64,000 nt of DNA. It comes from Isoetes taiwanensis. Lineage: Eukaryota; Streptophyta; Lycopodiopsida; Isoetales; Isoetaceae. Below the pieces are notes generated by a model, which saw only the letters and a program-made list of their open reading frames with translations, ran no database searches and was not told the origin of the DNA. Numbering within the stretch: the stretch's first letter is position 1; each line of letters begins with the position of its first letter. The stretch spans positions 1,137,617 through 1,201,616 of the forward strand of contig JAJEKV010000032.1 of the NCBI GenBank assembly GCA_021234155.1, in the 5' to 3' direction. A program made the position numbers and the translations under genes. This document shows positions 10,885-20,342 of this stretch, piece after piece.

Positions 10885-11290
10885 TCATTTCGCAAACTTT
10901 TGACCCCATGGATCTTTGAATGTCTTCTCCACGACATCTTTCACCTTCGTGCACTTGAGCACATAAAAGTCCATGTTCTCCTTATTGTCTGGCTCTGCAA
11001 CTACAGAAAAATTATCTCCAACTGCAAAAATGTCGGACTTCCATTGAGGATCACCTTCAAAAATAGGGCCATCCACAACATCTTCCACATAATCAAGACT
11101 TAGTCTTAGCTCAAAGTATTGCCATGTACCCATTCTACCTTTCTTAGAGCACTTGCCATGTTTGCATAACCAACAATTATGACGTAAAACAAACTGAATC
11201 CATATGAGCAACTTGTGTAGGATCCAGAGCTTGAATTGGCTTGATGAAATGGAACTTGCTTGAACCGTAAAGTGTAGCACAATCATATCT
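10885..11290 (-). pseudogene. Transposon copy 2: C-terminal domain
   Basis: The minus-strand frame ends QKFAK and contains FKLWILHKL...CKHGKCSKK, then DIFAVGDNFSVVAEPDNKENMDFYVLKCTK. The FAV-x-VVAE/AP...(E)N(M/V)(D/K)FY(V/L)(L)xCTK signature is shared with copy 1 at 7320-7440 and is loosely BAH-like (chromatin-protein binding). That domain name is a guess from the pattern, not a search result. The frame is intact over about 130 codons but is not joined in frame to the core block. Confidence 0.62.
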
Positions 11291-12240
11291 CTCCTCGACC
11301 TATCAACCTCGCCTACTCCAATTTTCCAAGAAAACTCAGTAGAAAGAAAGAAAGATTTTCAAAGATACACTAACAGTTACAAACCAATATTTCAGCATAC
11401 TTGAATCTGTCTTTGCCCTCGATTGTGGAGTTGTCCCCCAAAATGCTTGAACAGAAAAACCACTGCATCGCGGTGCATTCCCCGAAAGTGGTAATCGATC
11501 CTCTTTTCAACATCTCATGTAAGAGCTCGCTTAATGACAGCCCCAAAGACCATCATGTTCACTGCTCCATTAACCGTCAAAAAAAACACAAATTAAAACT
11601 ACAAATACATTGACGAAGAATATAATTACCTTTGCCATGATAGAAAGCAAAGTAATTCCAATTTATTGGAATGCCATTGGTATGGTAATTCCTACCAAGG
11701 AAATAAAAGGTCCTTGCTCCTTTGAACTGATGGGGGCATCCATCAGACCACATGATGTGTTTGTTATACTTTACAACCCTGTTGTAAAAAATGCATGATG
11801 ATTATTCAAACAATACTGCACATACAAGGTATCATGGTCCCTGTCATCTGATATGTAGAAATGAGTCTCCTTTATAATTCTTCTCTCATTCTCACCCAAA
11901 CTTGGATCATCTGACAATGTTGCATATCTATATGTAATATGTACTAAAATTGTGCATTGATCATTCTTCCAAGTAGACTCTCAGATTCTCTTGCTAAATC
12001 TTAAAAGTATAATTCTCAGCAAAATCTATGACATAAACTATGGTGTCCTATGGAAATGTTGCCAAACACTCCCTGAATTGTTTGGCCTACCATCTCCCCT
12101 CATAATTATGTGCTATAAAATTCTTTTAAAACTTTCTTGGCTTCCTAGATGATCCACAGTAGTTGTGCATTTGTAAACCAGTTTGGTAACTGGTTTATTA
12201 GATATCTTGTACTCTCCCTCGCCATCAGGCTTAAGTTCTC
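11291..12240 (-). pseudogene. Transposon copy 2: D-D-D/E-like core, with an apparent intron
   Basis: The minus-strand translation gives VIDFAENYTFK (Asp codon 12026-12024), HFYISDDRDHDTLYVQYC, MWSDGCPHQFKGARTFYFLG (Asp codon 11744-11742) and YHGK at 11631. A 68-nt segment at 11629-11562 then starts GTAATT and ends GGAGCAG, after which EHDG-like and AVIKRAL-like residues follow. Copy 1 reads HGKGEHDG without interruption at this point, so the 68 nt looks like an intron present only in copy 2. Stops (after TFKI) and a one-base shift between EHDG and AVIKRAL make the copy inactive. The three acidic positions align with copy 1. Confidence 0.68.
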
Positions 12241-12780
12241 CTATGGGTTCAAGTACCTGCAATGGTAATGACAGATCAATGTGATATAACTTGGGATTAA
12301 AAAAAGCTGAATTCTTACCTTGTCATAGGTCTTCCATTCAATATTGTGTCTTAGAATGTATTTCAATTCATTTGGACAAGTTGGTAACTTTGCAGGTCCA
12401 CAATTCTTGCGCTTGAGAGTCAAACAGTCATGTGCATACCACTCTTCTGTTTCATCATCCCTTGGACAAACTAGTGATCTCCAAAGCTCATTAGTAAAAG
12501 AATATGTACATTTATTTGCCATGCAAGTTGGGCCAGGGCCACAAACCACACATGTGCACTTGCAGCTAGCTCCATGTAATTTTTCATCATGCCTAACCTT
12601 ATTTATTGCTTGCCTAGTGAAATATGTTTTCATGTGATACACAATACAGCAAGTTTCTCTATCACTAGCCTTCCTTACATATGGCGGTTTCAGAGCATGA
12701 AACATCGAAAAAGACAACTCAAACTTGGGATATTCAGTAGTAAAACACTTATAGAAAGTAATCTGCAAGTGCAAGTTCAC
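12241..12780 (-). pseudogene. Transposon copy 2: Cys/His-rich domain
   Basis: This open minus-strand frame of 179 codons contains ETCCIVYH, then a zinc-ligand-rich run with the pattern HDEKLHG..CKCTCVVCGPGPTC...C, then LVCPRDD...WYAHDCL, C and CPNEL. The CC-x2-YH, CxCxxC and HDC clusters suggest one or more zinc-binding modules of unknown fold. Copy 1 keeps parts of it at 5840-6100 (R.C.CVYH-like, CTRECKIC). It lies between the FW...VSP block and the acidic core in both copies, so it is an ordered part of the same protein. Confidence 0.62.
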
Positions 12781-12783
12781 AAA

Positions 12784-13370
12784 TTACAAAAAGAATTTAA
12801 AAAGGCAACAGAAAATCAATATAGAAACACTTGCTTGAGTTTCCTCTAGAAAATGCAAGGGATGCATTATGTTCACTCCTTTGCCTAGTCTGATCTTCAT
12901 CACATGTTTTTTGCAAGGTGACACTCTAATGTTGTTCCTCCAAAAGTCAACCACAAGTTTCCTCTGATCATAAGAAAGCTTGTCACTTCGAGTGCTTTTC
13001 TTAAACATTGACCATGGTCCTTCCCCATGTTCAGCAGCAAGTCTTCTCTTAATAGCAACAGAGACAATTCTTCTATTCAGGTTTAGTTGCTTTGCATAGG
13101 CCCTTCTATTTGTGTCAGCATTAACAGAGTAAGCCATGGCAGCACTTCTTGCTCTCCATGCATCCAGATCCTTTGCATATTTGTGGGTCAGAAATGAATC
13201 CTTCAAGTTGTCCACTATAGCTTTCATTGTTTTGAATTCTTTGGTGGTTTGAACACCTAGACTAGGCAACTATTTGGTTGCCTCCCTTAAAATATCTTCC
13301 CTATCTTTTTCACTAGCATTCCTATAAATATTAGTAACAAGTTTGCCAATATTCTTTGACAATATTTTCT
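12784..13370 (-). pseudogene. Transposon copy 2: N-terminal block
   Basis: On the minus strand, KNIGKLVTNIYRNASEKDRE precedes one in-frame TAG (13272-13270). Then comes an open frame of 161 codons: LPSLGVQTTKEFKTMKAIVD, WRARSAAMAYSV, and KLVVDFWRNNIRVSPCKKHV followed by MHPLHFLEETQ. The last part matches copy 1 at 5140-5260. No known domain is recognised. The stop codon may simply mark decay, because the sequence on either side reads as one helical, basic protein. Confidence 0.62.
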
Positions 13371-14286
13371 TTTTGTTTGTTTGTTAAAATCACCGCTCAG
13401 TTTTGGCTTTTGCATCACCAGTACCCCCTTTCTCTCTCTCTTTTATCTTTCTTTTCTTCTTTGTTCAAATTGCTTCTTCCTAAAAAGAACACCTAAAGAA
13501 GCTAACAAAAGTTAATCCCTCAGAAAGGATACGTAATAAACAATTGAGATAAAACTTGACTTACCTTCAATATCCATTGGAGCATATGTCTCATTTTGAA
13601 TGAATTCACCATGTGCCTTCTCTCATTATAAAATCAGCTTTGTGTTTCTTCATAACAAAATTCAGCACCAATATCTGAAAAAGATAAATAAAAAACTAAG
13701 GTTATACATGAAGTCTCTATTTAGACAAGCAAACAACAATAAAAAAAATCCTGAATTGCCTAGATCCTCTTCTTCAGCATTTGTGTCATTCTGTACAACA
13801 TGAGCATGTGCTTCTTGACAGGAGCATCCACCACCTGAAATGAAAGTAGTACATTCAATATCATTGCAAAATTCATTGGTTATTACAAAGATTAAACAAG
13901 CACTAACGACATACCTTCATATCTGTTTTCATGTTGAACATCTTCTGTTTTTGTTCCATCAAGGACAACAGCAGGTTCGTCTTCTCCTATTAAGGCACAA
14001 CAAAGTATCCAGAGCAGTTAAGAACGGGCAATAAGCATCTGACATACCTCTACCAGGAATCATCTTGTCATCAAAATTCTTGCTGAAACTAAGGCAGCAC
14101 TCCATAAATCTTTCGGATTGCTGCTTAAATTGTTGCAACCCTGATAGAATTGGGCCAGGATCAAATTGCACTCGGTTCTTGGCCAAGAAACATAGGAAGG
14201 CGGAATTCCAGTCCATAGTGGAGAGATGGATGAACTGCAAGAAATTTCGCAAGAACATGAGACTACACTGCCATTTCCCATTTCTA
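13371..14286 (-). pseudogene. Transposon copy 2: 5' leader with possible short exons
   Basis: One plausible exon on the minus strand ends near 14049 (ILSGLQQFKQQSERFMECCLSFSKNF...PGRG, followed by GTATGTC). T-rich and A-rich introns separate it from the block at 13370. The sequence abuts the right minisatellite block at 14287. I cannot define a start codon. Confidence 0.4.
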
Positions 14287-14620
14287 TAATATGCCTTAAC
14301 ATAATGCATAGAATAGCATAGGTCAAAATTGTTGACTTACGATTTACTAAACACGTTGTACACAATATGCCTTAACATAATCCATTCAATAGCATAGGTC
14401 AAAGTTGTTGACTTACGCTTTACCAAATGCTTGGGGTGGTTCATACTTGTGGACTTGAAAATTGTTGACTTACGCTTTACCAAACATGTTGGTCAATGAC
14501 AGTCAAACTTTTGCTTAGGGGTGATTCACACTTGTTGACTTGAAAATTGTTGACTCACGCTTTACCAAACATTTTGTACACAATATGCCTTAACATAATC
14601 CATTCATTTGGCATTTGTTG
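14287..14620. repeat. Tandem minisatellite (~105-bp unit), right block
   Basis: Same unit and orientation as 9300-9895, including three copies of AATATGCCTTAACATAAT(G/C)C. About three units. Either one array was split by arrival of the 4.4 kb between the blocks, or the units are sub-terminal repeats of transposon copy 2. Confidence 0.88.
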
Positions 14621-16227
14621 ATTTGGCAATTGTTGATTTGGTAACATGTGGAACATTGAATGCATGTGGGATATTTGAGCCCATTACTAAAAAAAAGGGT
14701 GGACGAGGATCACATTTTGAAAGGTCACGACACACTGGCCTCAGAACTAAAGATTACAAGCTAGAGAGCCATAGCCTTTCATCATCTAATCTCTATCCAC
14801 ACTCTTCAATGAAGCAAAGAAAAACTGCTTATATATGCCATCTAATTTTGTAATATATGCATGTGGGATATTGCTAACTTTGTGTTAGGTTTGTGTTAAT
14901 TTTGGGGTTGCTCTTTGATCATATGGGATATTTTGTGGCCAAAGCATGCGGATATTTGAGCCCATTATAACGAAAACCGCATACCGTAGAATTATAAAGT
15001 TCTTTAAACGCTTGTGGTGTTGATAAACACCAAATTACAATAAAAAGGGATCTAATATTAAAAAAAATATATAAATGCTTTAGGACAAGTCCATGGTCTT
15101 TAGTACCTCCAACACTTTTGTGCTTTTTTCATCATATCGATTTCGAAAATGCACGTGCACTCCATACATAAGCAATTACGCTCACTTCAAGTATTAGCTT
15201 CTCTAAGTAAGGTACCATAGTCTTCAACAGTAATCACCGCCATTTATGTCGCATGAAGGACCTTGGTGTGATGCGTGAATCGCATTATTCTTAAAATTCA
15301 CGCACTGTAAGGATCAATCAGAAAGTTATCCTCATGCTAAATTCGACATTTCTCATAAACTTTTGTGAGTTTTTGATGTAGCAAGAAGTTCCTCCATTCA
15401 TATTCAAAGGATGCACCATCCATTTGAAAAGAAACTTATCCACTAAGGACCGAGGAAATGAAAGACCTCGTGCAAATTAATCACCGAAAGTGATTGGAAG
15501 ACCATATACCAACAAGAAAATGTTCTAAGTGATCTAAATGCATGAACTGACCGACCTCGCCCCGACAAAGAAGAACCTCTTTTCTTGATGGAAGAAGTTG
15601 GACACCTTCCACCACATCGTAATCGCTTTTAGCCTTTTGAAAACTTTGTACTGTGAAATCCTCCGCTCAATAACCAAAAAGCTTCTTGCCAACAACACTA
15701 GCAATCGCGGCAAAGGACAACTATTAGAGAAATTATATCAAGACAACAAAGTAAAAAAAAAACACACTAGAATCACCTTTTAGTTTCTTAGTTATTGATT
15801 TGGGTGGAGCTCGCTTTGTCGGAGGAAACCCGCTTGGAATTATTCTTAGAAGGAGATTCTCCAATTGGTGCCAAATCGCTTCTTCCTCTATGATTGTCTT
15901 CTCCACAATATCGATGTTTGTCCAAATTGGAAACATAATCATCTATATTCTTCAACACCGCTTCACATTCTTCATCTATTACTTGCACAAAGATTGTCTT
16001 CAATTCTCGTTAGAAATGTCAACTATAGAGTTTGAAATATCCAAACTTGAGCCTCAGATCATTCAAATTATCAAACTAAATAAGTACTTATAGAAGAAAA
16101 AATCCAAAGTAGTTATACTTCACAAGAATAACTTACTTTTCACCTTTTACAACTATTACTTTGTTCAAAGATTGTCTCTCTTCAAGTTTGGGCTTGTGGA
16201 AGATAATAAAGTGCAATCTTCAATGGA
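14621..16227. other. No supported gene
   Basis: AT-rich sequence with short open frames on both strands and no motif I recognise. Overlapping ORFs on both strands at 15733-16093 show no feature that favours a real gene. 'GGATATTTGAGCCCATTA' occurs twice (about 14667 and 14949), pointing to a local duplication. Confidence 0.4.
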
Positions 16228-16653
16228 TTACATAATTATATCAGGCTCCTCCAAGTCAGCAGGTGTGCTTAATGATGGATCTTGACTCTTTTCAATGGGT
16301 CGTACTGCACTATAATTGGGAGCAGATTCCATTGCAGATCTACATGGAAGTCTAATGGACCTGAACCAATTATGAGGCATCTGGCTCTCACAAGAGGGAC
16401 AAGTTGATCTCTTTGAGAAACATATGTAAGTGCAAATTGGATGAAAATTGTGCATGTAATATGCAACAATGGTTGAGAGATAAAGTGGGTCATAGGTATA
16501 TATACAGAAAGAACAACTTTGTAATCTTGCAAATGCGACGGTAGAGCATTTTGTATGTTCCAAAAATGGTAGGTTGAGTTGCAGTCCAGACATCTTATTT
16601 AGAGATGAAGCTATTTCTTTCAACTTCTCCAGCCTTGGTTGGAGTCTATGTTC

Positions 16654-17202
16654 CATTAGGATTTTTTTGAGATTAAAAAAGGGCCTTCAAAACATGCCAA
16701 CTAAGCCAAATGAAGATAAATGAACTACCAATCAGAAATCAGAGCCTGACGGGTCCAGTCAGCAAAACTGTTATAACTAACTCACTGGATCACATTTTCT
16801 AGTATAATATTGATAGAAAAGTCCAAATGAGTTCTCGTTTAGTGCAATAGATAGATCTCATTGAGATCTTTCCAATCTTAGGTGCTTTGCACATATTTTA
16901 ACCACTTATGATTGTCAAAACTCCAAAAAATATGGTTTTTACCATTTTTTACTATCCTACAGGGCTAAAAGATATGCAAACCACCCAAGATTGGAAAGAT
17001 CTCAATGAGATCTATCTATTGAACCAAACAAGAGCTCATTTGGACTTTTCTATCAACACTTATGCTAGAAAATGTGATCCAGTGAGTTAGTTATAACTGT
17101 TTTGCTGACTGGATTACCAGTTCTATTTTCTGATTAGTAGTTCATATAGCTTAGTCAGCAGTTCTTAGAAGGCCCTTTTATGATCTCAAAAAATCCCTAA
17201 TG
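16654..17202. mobile_element. 549-bp fold-back element with ~235-bp arms
   Basis: CATTAGGATTTTTTTGAGAT at 16654 pairs with ATCTCAAAAAATCCCTAATG ending at 17202. The arms continue to pair (for example AGATCTCATTGAGATCTTTCCAATCTT near 16850 with AAGATTGGAAAGATCTCAATGAGATCT near 16988), leaving a loop of about 70-90 bp. It is flanked by TTC on both sides (16651-16653 and 17203-17205), a 3-bp target duplication as in PIF/Harbinger or CACTA groups. No coding capacity. It interrupts a reading frame that is continuous when the element plus one TTC is ignored. Confidence 0.85.
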
Positions 17203-17991
17203 TTCGTCTTCTGCCTGTTTAAAAATAAAAAGAATGATGAAGCAGAAAGAAAAAGTATTGAGCACTATGTAATTGCAAAGGTCATTAGCAATTACCCCTT
17301 TGTGAATTTTCTCCATACTCTTGTATGCTGTTGTCGCCTCCAAAAGTTCCTTTTCCTTGGAAACCAGCATTGATGACAAGAATATAATGATACTAGAGTG
17401 CTCACACCTGGCCTTTGCTGCTTCAATTTGCTGTTTTGCAGCATCCACCTCATAACTGCACTTCTTGCACAACTTCCTTTTTTCCTTCATTTCACTGGCT
17501 GCACTTTTAACTCTAACATTCAAGTCATCCTTCTGCTTATCTAACTCAGCAATCAAGGAGTTGATGACAGAATAGTCCACAACACAATCAACAACATTTG
17601 TATGAGGAAATAAGGACTCATACTCATCTTCTTTCTCAACCTTAGCTGTAACACTTTTCTTCGTTTTAACCATAAATGACTGCCAGTTAATCTTTTGTCC
17701 TCTCACATGCAAAGTGAATGCTCGTGCAAAAAACTTCCCAATCTCTCCAACACAAACATCAGTTCTTTGGTAACATCTTCTGTAGATGTTCATAAACTGA
17801 TCCACAAATAGTGGATTCATTCGACTAAACTTATAAATTTGCTTGGTACCCACTAGTTTTACACAGCCAAATATTTTGTTTATCTCATCTTCAGCCACAT
17901 CTGCCTTTCTTACATCTGAAGAGGTCATGCCCTCAGAAGGCAACACAGATGTGTCAAACATCCTCCTTGCTTCCTCTTCGTCTATGGTCAC

Positions 17992-19279
17992 CATAGTTGG
18001 GCTGACCTACCGACCTAGCCAATCTGCCGACCTAGGTGGGAGAAGGCCGACCTAGGTGGGGGGGATTCTTTGCCGACCTACTGACCTATTATTCCAAAAT
18101 TCAAGCTTTTATTTTCCTGCAGATAATTTACAAACAACATGTAATACATCTTCAGGAACCACTAATTCTGAATAAATAGCAAATAAAGAGAAGACTAGAC
18201 CTTGAACAACTTAGAAACAGCCAAATTATAATTCAAAGAAATAAAAACTATTCAATTCTTAAATTACCTCTTCTAATCCATTGATTCAAGTTTCGTCCCT
18301 AGAGCAGAACCAATAGCAACAAAGATCTTGGTTTGTGTGGATTAACGCCTTGCAAATAGTGTCCACTGCTTATGTTTTACACAATCTGAAATCTGAGAGT
18401 AAATTTCTGTGATTAGTAGACCAAGCAATATAATCATGAATATTCACCAAATATAATTATTGAACAAATCATTTAACCCAGCAGTTTCATCATGATAATG
18501 GGTACTATAGTCTTTCTACATGTGTAAACAGTATAGGAAAATAGAGGATTCGAGGGAAAACAGAGGATTAGCTAGAGACAAAATATTTGTTGTAGATGAA
18601 CACTTACTTAGGCTAGTGCAGGTTCTACTGCAGTAGTGCATGGAATCTACTCCAGAGGCAAAGGGCAAAACCTTTGAGCCTCTGCCCTGTTCTTAGCTAA
18701 GTTATAAATAAATCATCCCTAAGAGGAAATCTATCAAAAAACTTGACATTAAACTGACCTGCTGTTAAAAAAAAAAGAAGCAGAGGCCGATGAGGCAAAG
18801 TGTTGCTGCTGCAGAAGAAATCATGGTCATTGCCAAGAGGTCGATGCCTTGCTCTGCTCTGCAAACTTGGTCGATGCTCTGCTCTGTAGCATGCAGCAGA
18901 GGATAAGAAAGGGCAGCAGAGTATAAGAAATGGCAGCAGCGGATAAGAAAGGGCAACAGAGTATTTTTCCACTGTATTCAGTTTAGAAACAAAAAATATC
19001 ATGGAAGCAAGCTTACCTGATGACGACTCACCTGTGATTTGGCCATCCTTGCACTAAAATAGAGAGTTCAGAGTCACAGGAAAGGATTTGGCTGTGCCTT
19101 TTTGCTCCAAAATCCTCTGTTTCGGCATTCTTGGCGCCCAGGGGATACAACAATCAAAAAGGGGGGGAAAACATTTTTGGTCGTTTTGACCCAAACGACC
19201 CACGGTCGGATTAGTCCGACTCCGACCTAGGTCGGAATAGCTCAGAATTTAGGGCCGACCTAGGTCGGCCCCAACTATG
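17992..19279. mobile_element. Non-autonomous hAT-type element, 1288 bp, 8-bp target duplication
   Basis: The element starts CATAGTTGGGCTGACCTA and ends TAGGTCGGCCCCAACTATG, giving terminal inverted repeats CATAGTTGGG(G)C(T/C)GACCTA. It is flanked by the perfect 8-bp direct repeat ATGGTCAC (17984-17991 and 19280-19287). An 8-bp duplication plus short CA-starting TIRs is characteristic of the hAT superfamily. Sub-terminal palindromes CCGACCTAGGTCGG lie near both ends. There is no transposase; the interior is non-coding. It sits a few codons after the start of the gene described at 16228-19314. Confidence 0.88.
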
Positions 19280-19314
19280 ATGGTCACTTTAGGTTGAGTT
19301 TTCTTTGTTGCCAT

Positions 19315-19768
19315 TCTATCCCTGCAACAACTTTGAAATTATATATCAGTGGAAGTTCTTCATTGTATCTGCAAAAAACTAAACCAATCCAAATCATAGC
19401 ATTAAGTATCCTGAATAGTACTAACTTTAAGAGCTTAGCAATGAACTGCTACTTTTTCCAAATAATTACTAATTGTCATCAACACCAATTACCTTGAGCC
19501 TACTGTCTGCAAAATAGCAAATGCTTAGCATGTCATGCTAAATAGCTGCTAACTCTTTCTAACTTAGCACTGAAATTCATCTTCTTAGCAACCGCCGCTA
19601 ATAACAATTTGAGCCTGCAAGTGTAGCACAAAATTTGCGTTGTTAATATAACCTGCTACTTAGCAAATGTTGCCTGCAAACATAGAACGAAATCACTAAG
19701 TAACTCGTACACAGCACATACTAACTAGCAAGTACTGCCTGCGAAACATAGTACCAATATAACCTGTT
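19315..19768. repeat. Loose repeats around GCAAACATAGTACC; possible 5' region of the 19.3-kb gene
   Basis: CTGC(A/G)AACATAG(T/A)AC occurs three times (19675, 19740 and, beyond the retro-inserted ORF, 20357), with 'gctaact' and 'agcaa' words between. On the minus strand TTGTTGCAG lies 7 nt before the ATG at 19314 and could be a splice acceptor, so the interrupted gene may have an upstream exon. Confidence 0.35.
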
Positions 19769-19774
19769 AGTGGG

Positions 19775-20095
19775 GTGGCATATGATTCTGATGATGAATT
19801 CTCCACTCTTTCCAAAAGGGAGCAAGAAGACATGCTCATTCCGCTAAAGCAGGAAATGATCCATGCTTCAGCCATCAAAAAAGTTCTTAACAGGCCGGAT
19901 GCATGGAGGCATAACAACCTGAGACAGTACTTCATGAACCTATATCATAAATGGGAACAGAAACGAGAAGCTCATGTGTTAGTGTTGCTGGATTTTACTA
20001 ACTATCCAGCAGATAAACTTGACCGGCTGCTGAATATGTTTGGCAGAAGAAGAGTTACAAATCTCACAATGCAGGATTTGATTGATGCTCAGTAA
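19775..20095 (+). CDS. Intronless ORF of unknown function, possible retrocopy
   Basis: A 106-codon open frame, acidic at the N-terminus (MAYDSDDEFSTLSKREQEDM) then helical and basic (WRHNNLRQYFMNLYHKWEQK; DKLDRLLNMFGRRRVTNLTM). Composition and reading are more gene-like than surrounding ORFs. I do not recognise the family. The frame is open six codons upstream, so the ATG is not certain. The ORF is followed by about 215 bp of 3'UTR-like sequence that ends in A8 plus (AAT)n at 20312-20341. The block is embedded in a local repeat whose units continue on both sides. This is compatible with a 5'-truncated reverse-transcribed copy of a cellular mRNA, or with the 3' end of an unknown retroelement. 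I found no clear target duplication. Confidence 0.45.
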   Translation: MAYDSDDEFSTLSKREQEDMLIPLKQEMIHASAIKKVLNRPDAWRHNNLRQYFMNLYHKWEQKREAHVLVLLDFTNYPADKLDRLLNMFGRRRVTNLTMQDLIDAQ

Positions 20096-20311
20096 ACTTA
20101 AGGTTTCCTTAATTCCTCTAAACTATTGCTATATTTTGGATGCATTTTGACAAAGTTAGAGGTTCAGGAGTCTAGTTGACCCTGATTTTTCTACATACTT
20201 CATTTTATAAGAAGTATGAAGCTGAACTCTGAATTATCTATATTAAGTATACCTTCATGGTATGCTACATGATGTAATTTCGATCTATGAATACTAAGTT
20301 CCACCTTGCCT

Positions 20312-20342
20312 TCAAAAAAAATAATAATAATAATAATAATTT
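20312..20342. repeat. A-run plus (AAT)7-8 microsatellite
   Basis: CAAAAAAAATAATAATAATAATAATAATTT closes the possible retrocopy and may be a mutated poly(A) tail. Confidence 0.9.

Larger units (their letters stand above)
16228..19314 (-). pseudogene. Coiled-coil / RING-like gene interrupted by two transposons
   Basis: A minus-strand gene of about 385 codons is visible once two insertions are set aside. It starts at 19314 (ATGGCAACAAAG...), runs to the hAT-type element at 19279-17992 and resumes at 17983 (VTIDEEEARRMF). Exon 1 ends at 17296 (KIHKG). An 81-nt GT-AG intron (17295-17215) leads to AEDEH, which is broken by the 549-bp fold-back element (17202-16654). The frame continues at 16653 to a stop at 16228. 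The first ~130 residues resemble nothing I know. Then comes a charged coiled-coil-like stretch (LIAELDKQKDD... EVDAAKQQIEAAKARC). The C-terminal part has a RING-like Cys/His cluster, CSFC...HNFHPIC...CPSC. Both insertion points keep the codon phase. It could be a host E3-ligase-like gene or an accessory gene of a large transposon. Confidence 0.65.
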
